Shown in pieces: positions 34,779 through 45,816 of a stretch of 64,000 nucleotides of DNA. The notes under the pieces were generated by a model, which saw only the letters and a program-made list of their open reading frames with translations, had not been told where the DNA came from and searched no databases. Within the stretch, counting starts at the first letter, position 1. Each line of letters starts with the position of its first letter. Origin of the DNA: Zygnema cylindricum (taxonomy: Eukaryota > Streptophyta > Zygnematophyceae > Zygnematales > Zygnemataceae); the NCBI GenBank assembly GCA_037447655.1, contig JBBHKE010002598.1, positions 62,001-126,000 on the forward strand. The letters are read 5' to 3'. Both the position numbers and the translations under genes were made by a program.

Positions 34779-35598
34779 GTTGGGTGTCGAGGACCGTTTG
34801 CCGATATTTGATATATATCGAATTTCAGGTACCCGATAATCGATATATCGCTTCGATATATCGAATTTTAAACCATCGCGATGTATCGCCGATATATCGA
34901 AACTTTAAAAAGAAAAAAGAAAAAAATCTCACAGGTTATCAAAGTCAAGTGACTTTTGACAAAGTGACTGTAAAATCTTTGCCGTAAAGAAATACGGTTT
35001 TTTCATGAAAGTCAGCAGAGTGAAGGAGATCTATGAGGTACATTGATGAGGTACACTTGTGAAGTACAGGTACGTTATACGCAAGTACGATTTTCCAGAC
35101 GAAAAAGGTCGGTTTCTAGATATTTGATGATTTGTTGGATTTTATAATCAGCTGAAGTGGAACCACTCATATCCGAACACGTATGTAAAACTAATTTACA
35201 AACGATACTTGATGTACCCGAGGCCTCTGTAAAACATAAATTTTGTTGTCCGTACTATTACAAAGACCTCCTCGTGTAACCATACCCCAAATAAGTAATC
35301 ATTAGAATTACAGAATTAGTACTTTTTTGTCGGTTACATTTTGCGGCGTCTACCTTTAAGTCACGGAACAAAAATCACGGCGTACGTGGCGTATTAGACA
35401 ATTTGACTTTTTCGCTAAAATAACATATTATATAAAAAAATAAAAATATTAAATTTAAAAAATACTATATATCGCGATATATATCGCGATAATTTATGTT
35501 GGTCTCGGTACGATATATCGAGGATTCTTCTCGATCGATATTCGATATATCGAATATCGAGATTATCGCGATATGAATTTACTCGATACCCAACACTA
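34776..35598. mobile_element. TIR element with GTGTTGGGTGTCGAG ends
   Basis: Left GTGTTGGGTGTCGAGGACC and right CTCGATACCCAACAC are near-complementary. The arms consist largely of TATCGATATATCG dyads. This is a relative of the elements at 5660 and 30566. It directly abuts the neighbours on both sides. Confidence 0.65.
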
Positions 35599-36216
35599 CA
35601 CCGCGAATCGTAATTAGATTAAATTACTCTAATTCGGTCGCTCGAAATTTCGACTCTATGACATCAAATAGAGTAAATGATTCTAATTTTTTCATTATTC
35701 TAATTTAGGTAAGTTTAATTAGCGTAACAGAATTGTAATATAGGTTCGTTTTAAATAGTGTGGAGTACGGACGACGTTCGACCGTGCAAAACTGTACTTT
35801 TTTAAGTAAAAAAGTACAAATAATGATTTAATACAATCGCTCTTGCACGTGAAATTGGACTAAGCGAAAAATCAATCACATCGAAAAAAAGCCATTCGCA
35901 TAACTCTCGTCCGTCGACAGCATCGTCGTCAGTGTTAACATTAACTGACATTCAGCGCGACAAATAGTCCTAACGTCATAATTACGTCAAAACTATACGG
36001 ACTGACAGATTTTGTACGTCTACGTAATTTAGTGTTTATAATTTCAGCGCGGATAATTATTGCCGACATAACCCAATATAGAGTACTTAAATAAATTAGA
36101 GTAAACTTCGATTGTGAAAAAGTTCTATCACATAAAATAGAGTTCATTACTCTAATTGTTTTTTTTTTTTTTTTTACTCTAATTTTTTCATTACTCTAAT
36201 TACGATTCGCGGTGTA
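35597..36216. mobile_element. TIR element, TACACCGCG family
   Basis: 620 bases, bounded by TACACCGCGAATCGTAATTA and TAATTACGATTCGCGGTGTA, a perfect 20-base inverted pair. A T-run and repeats of CTCTAATTTTTTCATTACTC lie near the right end. No coding capacity. Confidence 0.8.
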
Positions 36217-36302
36217 CCTAATAGACTAAGTCGTGAGAATGTTCCAATTCGGGTTTTTCTAATTTTGTGGTGTAGAAGACCTTGAATAATGAAACTTTCA
36301 CC

Positions 36303-37052
36303 AAGGGTGAACCTCCATCAGGCGTTCCCCGTAATCGTACGGACAAGTTTAGTTGCAGTAATATTTGTATCACTTCTCCATCAGGTTGCCATCGACGCAC
36401 CGATTGCTGACGTGCTCGATTGCGATTGGAACTACGTAGGATCTTGTTCAGCCGGCCGGGAATATTAAAAGATTCGAAAAGCACAAAATTTGAACAGCGT
36501 ATGTACGGACGAACGCAGATTTAAATATCTAGCAGCGCTACGGGAATGTACAATTTGTACGTTCTTGTCATTTCGTTGTACCAACCGTTTCGAAATCCTT
36601 TTCAAAATAAAAATTTGTACTTTATCGTTTACCATTATGTTTTGTACGCAAAGTCCTTTCCACGAAGTAAAAGATTCGTAAGAGAAGTATCATGCGGCAA
36701 AGGTTTTTTTGTCGCTTGGCACGTGGCCTTTGTCAATTATGAGGTCGCCATCGCTAGTCCGCCGTGGATGATACCTTTTTGTTTCCAAGTGTACCAATAG
36801 ACACGTCCAGTGTGTGGCAACTCTCCTCCTGAGGGCAGTTGAGGAGACTCTCCGACACTAGATAGAAGAAGCGTTTGCTTCGAAAACGCAAAATCGGACG
36901 GTCGAAATTTTCGCCAAAAAGTTTGGAGAATCTTGCCGAATCTCCATTAAACATGTTTAAAAAAAAAGAGGAAAAAAGTAGTACGACCTAGTACGGAAAG
37001 GTACATCTCCTAATAAACAACCCTACTTTTCGCCTCATGGAGGTTCACCCTA
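36303..37052. mobile_element. TIR element, AGGGTGAACCTCCATCA family member
   Basis: The left end AGGGTGAACCTCCATCA is matched by TGGAGGTTCACCCT at the right. The block GGAGAATCTTGCCGAATCTC near 36925 is shared with the family. The central palindrome of the other copies is replaced by an imperfect dyad (CTCTCCTCCTGAGG..GAGGAGACT). Confidence 0.7.
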
Positions 37053-37383
37053 AGTCGAGTTCTTCCTAAAACGAACGAACGTGTAGGAATAATAACATTT
37101 GGAAAAGTCCATTTAAAGTGGACTTTTTCACAAATAGTCCACTTAAGTGGACTTTGGCAACCGGTTTAGATTCCCACTATCCCTATCTACTATCTAGCGA
37201 AATCACAGCCAAGGGAACGGGCTTGGAAAAATCAGCGGGGAAAGAATTCCCTGTTGAGCTTGACTGTAGTTCGACTTTGTGAAATGACTTAAGAGGTATA
37301 TCATAAGTGGGAGGCTTTGCCGCAAGTGAAATACCACTATATGTATATATATACATACATATACATCGGGATAGTTCGAAGCA

Positions 37384-38092
37384 ACTCAAAATGGAGGTCG
37401 CAATCGAGTACTTGAATCCGTAACTTATTCGTACCCGACCGGCTGCGTTGGATTCGGTACAAATTCGAGTACGAAAATTTGGGGGCTGGCCGGATTTGGG
37501 CATGTAATTGAAAAAATAAATAAATAAATCATGTACAGCCGAGTAAGCAAAAAACGTAAAAAAAAATTAAGGTTTCTTAAGTACGTTCCACTACAGTACA
37601 CCGTGTATCGCTATTAGTGGTTAATCTTTTTTTTGCAATTTAAATATCTTTTCCCCGTACACGCTTGTCGGATTAGAGATCTGACGGCTGCGATTGAACG
37701 TTAAGATTCTCAACTTCCGATTGGTGGTCTGCCTGTAGAAATAGAACAAGTGAGTACGGAGAAAAGTTGTTTTAACTCGCTAAAAAATTATTATTAACAC
37801 TTATAGTGATACACGCTGTACTGTAGTGCCCATACTATCCAACATTATTAAACTTTGTAGTGTCGTGAAAGGTACAAAGGAGATGTAACATTTATTTTGA
37901 CCTTATTTTGGCAAGGGTAGTTACGAGAAATGGAGTTTCGGTTAACCTCTTTTTGTAAACAGGTATCGGATACCGGGTAGCAATTTAGGAGCGTGACATA
38001 ACCCAACCGGATTTCGGGTGTTCAGATTTTGAAAAAAGAAAAATGTCGAATTCGAGTATCTAAAATTTTGACTTTTGCGACCTCTACCTCCA
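37384..38092. mobile_element. TIR element, GGAGGTCGCAA family, interrupted by a MITE
   Basis: The ends are TGGAGGTCGCAATCGAG and TTTTGCGACCTCTACC. The body matches the element at 18433-18735 and is split by the 240-base element at 37589-37828. Confidence 0.65.
37589..37828. mobile_element. 240-base MITE nested in another TIR element
   Basis: It starts CACTACAGTACACCGTGTAT and ends with the near-complement ATACACGCTGTACTGTAGTG, giving inverted repeats of more than 25 bases with few mismatches. It interrupts the host element. The related element at 18433 lacks it at the equivalent point. Confidence 0.75.
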
Positions 38093-39718
38093 ATCGACCC
38101 CGGGGGGAGAGAGGGGGTTGTAGTGGTTGTCCTTCCATACAATATTCGTACAATATTCCCATAACATATCTATAGGGACACCCACATCCCACCAAATACA
38201 TCACGATAATTTTTGCTAATACGTGAGGGATGTATCGAGCCCTTTGACTATTCAATATTAAAATTATCAAACATCGAATTTATTGCAATAAAAGTTACCC
38301 AATACATAACACTAGTTATTACAATGGTTACTGAATGAGCATGATTAATTGCTATCTAGAATATTTAATGGTTGCAATTACTAAACCTCGCAACGTCAAC
38401 TGAAGATTTGACCTTTAGAAAAGTTGGTTAGAAAGATTGTTCATTCTAATACTTGTAAGGGCATTAAACATTTTATCATAAAGACTAAAATGAGTTTCAA
38501 TGTCCACGGCAAAAAAAATAAAAGGCAAAATGTAACATTAATATGCACTTTCATATGTACCGTAGAGCTATGTAATACTCTTATGAAGAACGTTAGAAAG
38601 ATTACTCCGATGCCATGTATACTTTCACGTATAATTACAATGTAAAACGGAAAANNNNNNNNNNTATTTAATATGCGCGTACGTATACTTGCACGCGACT
38701 TTTTTACCATAGTTAGAGCAGCGGTTTTTGGAGCAAGCGTGTGCTAGATGATATTAGCGAACAAGACGTCACACTTGCATTTTATACAAGCGTACACGCT
38801 TCAGTACTAGAATGTCAATTTCTTCACTTGACAAAAATAAAATGTGCAGGTGTATTTGTCAAAATATTGACACATAAGTTCACACTGCAGAACAAGCGAT
38901 TATAGTAGATCGTGTGCGAACGAGGTTTTTGGCGACGAGATTGATACCATTTTTTCAGCGCACGTTCATATGCATGCGCGTATAATTTATATTTTTTTTT
39001 TATTAATTTCAAGTAAAAAGGTACACATATGTACGGTCTGACATCATCCGTACACCACAATAATTATATATTGCTGTACTTTCGGTCTTGACGCTATTTT
39101 GGTACGGAACCTCAATTAAAGTCAAGGAAAAATTAAAATCACGTATACTATTTTTGGAAAAAAAATTGATTTTAAGAACCCAATTTAGTGTCGTTGACAC
39201 TAATAACGATGCGCGGTGTACTTTATCTCGCTCATCGTTTCCATCCTCCTTTCCTATTCCTCTTTCCTTCTTTTTCTTCTGCTTTACAATCACTATCATC
39301 TTCTTCTCTTTCTTTTTTTTCCTCCTTGGCTAATTATTAACGAAACTTCCTGGACAAGAAATACTTTTTCTTTCCCCCGCTGGTCCTTTTTGTCTTCCTC
39401 TTCCTCTTTCCTTTTTTCTCTTCTGTTTTATGATCATTATCATCATCTTTTTCGTTTGTCTTTTCATTTCCTTATTTCATTTAAAAAGGGAATTGTTGTC
39501 TAGAAGCTTAATACTTTCTGAAAATTCCTCATCTGATTGTGGTGATAATTGTTATATCTTTTATGTAATTGCTGGTAACTTTTATGTCTTTGATTTTTGT
39601 TGCTTATCGATCATTATGTCTCTAAGTTTTCATAACCGTTACGTCTTTATGTTTTTTTCTGATAATTAGTACGTTTCAAATGTTTTACTGACATTTTTGA
39701 CTGTTTTTTGGTGTCCAG
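38093..39718. other. Spacer without recognised gene
   Basis: AT-rich sequence containing the short gap. A TIR-family terminus lies near 39198-39219 (CTAATAACGATGCGCGGTGTA), without a clear left partner. Pyrimidine-rich sequence runs from about 39230 to 39460. No coding region is supported. Confidence 0.45.
38655..38664. other. Assembly gap (10 N)
   Basis: Ten N bases, probably a placeholder of unknown true length. It lies upstream of the polymerase I fragment, so missing 5' exons of that gene could be hidden here. Confidence 1.
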
Positions 39719-41029
39719 AATTAATCACAATTCGCCACTGCCCCTCCGGTAACTGTTGCAAAAAGGGACTTTTGGAAGAAACTGACGTTTCTCGAGTTGA
39801 AAAGTCTATTCTTAATAGTAATCCAAAAAATGAAAAACCCTTTTCCACACGAGGAAAAAAACAAATAAGTACGAGTGTTCTCGATGAAAGCCTTCCGAGA
39901 TCGTTTTTAGGCTCTGTTTCAGAAACTTATTCGACTGTAATGACCAAGTTTCTGAAGAAAGACCAGAAACCGGAATGGAAAAATCTTCACAATTGATGAA
40001 AATTAGTATATTCGCAGTCTCGCAGACCCGAGGGAATCTGTAGGAGTATTGAAAGCTCAGTTAGTGGGAGAACCTTTTACTCCAATGAGGTATGGCCCAA
40101 AACTTGAACTGGTTCTATGTCGGTTCTATGTCAGTTCTCTGTTGGTTTTTTCTTGAAGTTAAAGGTCAAAATTGCACACTAATGAGTCTGTCGGTATTTA
40201 GTGTGGACCAATGGTGGAGAATTGGAAAGTTAGGTGGTAGAAAGCTGTCCATTCAAACAATTTTGACCAAATGTTGAGAACATGACCGAAAGACGACCAA
40301 AAGTTGACCAAAAAATGAATAGAGACTGCTTACTGCTTACTGTCTTAAAAAAATTTGTGCCATTTTTCATTGTGCTTTTCAAACCAAAGAAGAAAAATGA
40401 TCCGGCTGAAACATTTACCAAGTTTTTCTGTATCGTTGACATGCTCTAAAAACTGGCAAAAAAGCATACAAATTTTGCTTTCAAATATCCAAAAGCTCGC
40501 AACAATATTTTTTGCCGACTAGAATTACTGCCTTTTAGAATCTTGTGACATTTTTGCTGCTTTTTTACTAGAAAAATGAATGTACTCCAATTCTCTTTCT
40601 TTCCTAAACTCAAAAAGTCAACTTCTCCTTATAATTCTTGGTTTCATTTTTTTCTTTTCTGATCCGTGTTCTATGTTTCTGTAGAATACATGCTTAACTT
40701 GTGTCCTTCTCTCTCGCTCTCTCTCTCCCTCTCCCTCTTTTATTTCGCAAGAAGGATGCGGAACAAATAGCGGGACTTCTCCGAAAACGGAAATTTTAAA
40801 AGAAATTGCTGTCAAACAGTTTGCCCAGATGGAAAAAACAGGTTTTAACAGTTTGAACTGCTCAATTTGCATTAGTTCCTATGAGCTGAATAGGTATCCG
40901 GATGAGCTTGGTTTAACTTTCGAAGAGTTAGTTACGGCTTTTAAAGATAATTTTATGCCGAGATTATTAATGGAGGTAAAGAGAGTTCAAGCAATATCAG
41001 ATGGGATAGGAAACGGGAAAATAGTCGTG

Positions 41030-41340
41030 GGAAAAGAGGGAGGAGGAGGTGGAGGAGGAGGAGGGGAAGAAGGGGAGGAGGGGAGGAGGGGAAGAAGGGG
41101 AGGAGGAAGGAACTGAAGGGGAAGACGCGGACGGAAAAAAAATATGGAGGAGGATGATGATGTGGGAGGAGAGGAGGAAGGACATGATGCTGAAAAAGAG
41201 AAAGGACGGTTGACTGACGAGCATGGATATGAGGATGAGAACGATGAGGAGGAAGAGGAGGAGGAAGAGGAGGACGAGGAGGAGAAAGTGGAGGAAGAGG
41301 AGGACGAGGAGGAGAGTGAAGTGAGGGAAAGGGGATAAAA
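41030..41340 (+). repeat. Purine-only tract (GGA/GAG)n within the RPA1-like gene
   Basis: Nearly pure A/G sequence made of GGAGGA and GAGGAAGAGG blocks. Part of it (41144-41338) reads as an acidic stretch (DEEEEEEEEEDEEE), consistent with the acidic loop of Pol I large subunits. The Gly-rich first part is probably intronic, because a GTAAAG donor follows codon GAG at 40975. Confidence 0.7.
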
Positions 41341-41789
41341 ATGCGAGATATTTGGACGGGGGGGAACAAAAGATGGAAAATGATGACAACGAAGACGAGG
41401 AAGAGGAGGGAGAGAAAGCTTCAAAGGATGCGAGGGGGCAGAAGGAGAGTGATGATGTTGAGAGAGGTGGGAGGGTAGAGAGTGATGTTGAAATGGATGA
41501 CAATGAGATTCATTTTAAGGGGCCTGTATCAGAAAAGGAAAAGAAGGAGAAGGTGAAAAAGCAGGAGAAGGAGAAGGAGAAAGAGAGAACAAAGGAGACA
41601 GTGAAACAAAATCAAGCAAAAAGAGTAGCAACAGTTCCTGTGAAGGAAAAAAAGAAGGAACAATAATTGGGAGGAGTCGAGGTAGAGGGAGGGAAGAACT
41701 GGTGCAAGGCCAGCATCAGTCTCTCCCTTGATGCCTCAAGAATCCTTCTCTACGAAGTAAGTTTTTCTGAACCTGTACCCCCTGTCCCT

Positions 41790-42870
41790 CTCCCCCCCTC
41801 CCCTCGTGGAACATCTATTTACTCTGTTTCTGCTTCTGTTTCTGTTTGCATTGCCATTTCTTTTTTTCCGTTTTCGATGGCTCCTTTGTTTCCAATTTCT
41901 AAAAACGTATGTTTCTATTTCCACTCCAATTTCATTCCCAATTCCATTTTTTGTTTCGATTCCTGTTTCTGTTTCTATTTATGTTTTTATTTTCATTCCC
42001 ATCTTTGTATCTGTAACCGTTTCCGATCTCCATTTACGTTTCCGTTTCTGTTTGTGTTTCCGTTTTTCTTTAACAATTTCATTCCCATGTTTGTATCCTA
42101 TTCGTTCCTTTTTTATTTCCATTTGCGTTTCTCGTTTCTGTCTATGTTGCTTTTTCTTCCGTTTAACTGGCACTTCGTTTGACAACATACATTTGTAGAC
42201 GTCTACAATTGTTGCTATTTTTGTTGATGTCTACGATTTGACGCAAATTTTGTCGACGTCTACAACCATCGCAGGTTTTATAGACGTCTACAACCATCGC
42301 AGGTTTTATAGACGTCTACAACTGTCACATATTTGAAGTAATGAAGAATTAAGCAACGATGTTGTTTTTGAACATCGGAACACTCTGAAAAGTGCTACAG
42401 AGAATCTTTGCTAAAAAACAAAGAAACAAGGAAGTTTCGGTTACATCAAAACGTACCCTTACTCAGTTTCTGCTTCATCACCATTTCTTTTTTCCTTTTC
42501 CAACGACTCTTCTGTTTCCATTTCCTTCTCCGCTTCGTGAAAACGTCCATTTCTATTTCCACTCCCAGTTCCATTCCCAATTTCATCTCCTTTTTCGTTT
42601 CTGTTTGAAATCCTGTTTCCGTTTCCATTTCTGTTTTCATTTTCATTCCCATTTTTGTATCTGTATCTGCTTCCGATCTCCATTTAGGTTTCCGTTTTTC
42701 TGTATCCGCTTTCGATCTCCATTTACGTTTCCGTTTCTATTTGTGTTTCTGTTTTTCTTTAACAATTTCATTCCCATGTTTGTATCCTATTCGTTCCTTT
42801 TTTATTTCCATTTGCGTTTTTCCTTTCTGTCTATGTTGCTTTTTCTTTCGCTTAACCCACCCTTCTACTT
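41790..42870 (+). repeat. Intron made of duplicated pyrimidine-rich sequence
   Basis: Within the intron between 41756 and 42921 a stretch ending around 42180 is repeated at about 42530-42870, offset by 688 bases. The two share, for example, AACAATTTCATTCCCATGTT (42074 and 42762) and the flanking TTTCC/TTTCTG phrases. Between them, at about 42193-42330, lies a minisatellite with AGACGTCTACAACCATCGCA units of about 30 bases containing the palindrome AGACGTCT. Confidence 0.75.
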
Positions 42871-43348
42871 GTTTTCGTTTCTATTTTGTCTGTTTGTTTC
42901 CATGTCTTTTTGTATTTAGATTGTGGAGAAGACAATTGCCAAAGTTTTAGTCCTTTCAACCAAGGGAATCGACCGATGTTTAGTCCTCAATGGAGATGGT
43001 CCCGATAAACCTTCCAGACCACGAATCGAGGGTTTAAACATCGAGGGAGTAGCGATGATTGGAGAAGATGACCTCGATTTGACAAAATTGACAACCAATC
43101 ACATCGCAGAAGTTCTTTCGTGGCTGGGAGTGGAGGCAGCGAGAGGAACGATATTATCCGAAGTTCAAAGAGTTTTTGGGATGTACGGAATAAATGTGGA
43201 TGCTCGTCATTTGAGTCTCGGTGCCGAGTTTATGACTCAGGAGGGAGATTATCGAGGGTGTAATCGAGTAAGGATCGAATCGAGTCCTTCTCATTTTCAA
43301 AAAATGAGTTTCGAAACTGCGATGGATTTTTTAACGGATGAGACGTGA

Positions 43349-45816
43349 CAAGGACAACAGGATTGTTTGGAGTCTCCTTCTCCTCTAATTGTCCTCAGGA
43401 GGATCATAGAGGCGGGAACCGGTTCTTTTGGTTTGTTGCAAAACATAGGTTGCACATAAGTCAGTAGTTGATAAAGAAACACGGATATTTTTGTAAGTAA
43501 ACCGCGGAAAACATAGACGGGCAATAAACATCTCGCGGGAGTTATAATCTCGAGGATGTTGAAATATAAGAGAAGTCGTATTCAAAAGTAGGACTAGAGA
43601 TGTCATCAAGAAGTTGAGATGTTTGTGAGACTTTTGGGCCAAATGGCAATAAAAATGGTTGATGGGAATGTATTGTGATTTTCTGAAAATTGTAAATGTG
43701 GTTTAATGTGGTTGTGTCTTATTTCACTGCTGTTTTTCAACTGGTACAAAAGGATGGGAGGTGAGCGTTGACAGTCGATATTTTGTAAGCAGTAGCACGG
43801 TCTGTTACCTTATGATGTGTTGATAGCAAAAGTGCTCAGTTTGAAAACAGAGGAATGAATGGAGTAAACATAGCGAGTAAAGTGAGTGAATCGAGGGAGC
43901 GAAGCATAATTGTGGGGTACTTATTTTTAACTGCAGTAATCTTATAACTGTCTCGTTGAAAGTTTATATTCTTTTTCGTGATCAGCTAGCAGTGTCGCGC
44001 ATGTGTAACAATGACGACCGGTGTCGTATCGTGACAGCTTGTTAACCAAGTTTCAAACATTAGTGTAAAAGAGTTAGTAGGAAAGTGGCAATTTAGACAG
44101 GCAATTTGGAGCGAAACAAGTGCATTTCTATTCCCGCGTCATACCTTCGTGAAGTTGCCTTTGCATGGTTCAATGCAGTCGTAGGTTCTCACCATATAGT
44201 CTTTGGCAAATCTCAAGAGTATCGAGGATTAGAGACGTCATTTTGACCGCAGTCTTCGCAGACTCAATTGTGACCCAGTCATAAAAAGAAAATGAGGCTT
44301 GTTCCAAAGATTTGTCGAGTCGAGCCTCATGTCGCCTGCATACATCATCAAACAAATGTTGTTGTATAACGGGACACATGTATTTGAAAATAAGTTGTAA
44401 AGGATGTAACATTACGCTATTTTGGCGAGGACAAAACATCAGAAGTTGAGGGGAATACTCACTATTTGCCACAAAGAATGCGAGACGGAATAAGTTTCCA
44501 TTGTTGGATGCTTTATTGTAATTGTGACTGTGTATACCATACTAATTTGGGTGTGTAAAATAAAGATATTCGTGTGTAACTTCAACCACTACAATAATTG
44601 TGTGAATAGTAAAAACTAACGTATGTCAAAGTAGTTGGCTCGAATCTCCTTCAAAAGAAACCTAGTATGGTGTGGTAGGAATGGCAATTCAGTTTGGTAG
44701 ACACGATATGGCAATTTCGTTGTTAATCCTAATTTTATCTGGTGGTTTTAACCGCACGAAATAGCAAACGAAATTATTTTTTTGTACGCCACCAAGCCAA
44801 CCCCCACCCAAAAAAATAGCACCTCCAAGGCCTGTACGGCAGGACCATATTCCACAGCCAACAAATATAGAGTGCACGAAAAAATCACCGGCCACTTTGG
44901 CTATCCAATTATTGCCTTTCGGTAAAGGGGAGGGGGAGAGGGAGGGAGAGAGATCGAGAGAGAGGGAGAGAGTGGGAGAGAGAGTTCAAAACCTAAGAAA
45001 TTTGAAGGAAAAAATTTCAATCTTATTTTTTTCTAAAACCCAATGCTTTTTTTGTAGTTTTTGGATGTTGAAATCATTGCAATAAAAATATGTTATGATT
45101 AAAATTCGATAAAATAAGTAAAAATTAACAAATTAACTTTTTTTTTTCAAAGGCAACAATCAGAGAAAAGGAAAAGAAGTCACGATCCTAATGGGGGGGG
45201 GGAGGGAAGGAAGGGGGAAGGTGGGAGGGGGGAGCAATAATATATATATAACCGGATAAAGAAGCCATCAGAAACCATTGAAAACTTCTAAAAATAAAAA
45301 ACACAAACACCAATTTTCCAACAATAGAAAAACTTCTTTCACGATTTAATGTCCTACTTATTTGTGGTAGGTGTCGCTCTCTCAGTCTCACGCAATTCAT
45401 GCTTCTTGGCGTTCAAGTCTTCACATCTGTAAATATTTTGGAAAACTAATTTGGGTTTATGCCTTTTAATCGTCATAAAATAAAGTATATCAAACTGATC
45501 TGAACTTAGATATGACGAAATTAAACACAAATTAAACTCAGTACCACAGAGTATTTGAAGGATAACAGTCCAACTCAATTAACTCACACTGTCTGTTCTA
45601 CGAAGTAGTATCAGATAAAAAACCTCGAATGTAAATATCCAATCACATATTCAAAAGTGGCACCAGCGGAGCTCTAACAATGTCGAAACTTCAATGATTC
45701 TTAGGTGATCAGCACTAAATAGACGTCAATATTGATCGTGGAACTACACCCGTTTTTTCTTCTTTAAACCCGATTAAACCAGAGACAGAGATACTCCGGC
45801 TAAACTCTCCACATGC
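43349..45816. other. Intergenic region without recognised gene
   Basis: This lies between the 3' ends of two convergent genes (RPA1-like on plus, LRR-protease on minus). The open frame at 44170-44472 on minus (100 aa) matches no family I know. A GA-rich tract lies near 44925-44985, and a G-rich segment near 45193-45232 (GGGGGGGGG..GGGAGG) could form a quadruplex. Confidence 0.5.

Larger units (their letters stand above)
39719..43348 (+). pseudogene. RNA polymerase I largest subunit (RPA1/A190) C-terminal part, divergent and incomplete
   Basis: Coding blocks in order: 39719 to about 39937 (LGSVSETYSTVMTKFL region); about 40009-40089 (SLADPRESVGVLKAQLVGEP); about 40756-40975 (YELNRYPDELGLTFEELV..FMPRLLME); Glu/Asp/Lys-rich frames at about 41144-41660; about 41679-41756 (KNWCKASISLSLDASRILLY); and 42921-43348 (VEKTIAKVLVL to MSFETAMDFLTDET, stop TGA). 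The last two join exactly as in RPA1, where an acidic loop is followed by W-C, an 'LVEK' strand, GVEAARGTIL, YGINVDARHLSL and KMSFETAMDFLT. RPA1 is the catalytic subunit that makes rRNA. The near-invariant AAQSIGEP motif is altered (KAQLVGEP), and the following conserved block (LNTFH..) is not found before 40756. The 5' two thirds are absent. It may be a degenerate duplicate, or a real gene with gap and model errors. Confidence 0.7.

Noticed and set aside
40953-41503. Long Ser/Pro/Phe-rich minus frames (138-168 aa).
   Set aside because: Antisense of the purine-only tract in the RPA1-like gene.
44170-44472. A 100-aa minus frame with some cysteines.
   Set aside because: No recognised motif, no supporting splice context and no paralogue in the window; kept only as a note in the intergenic entry.
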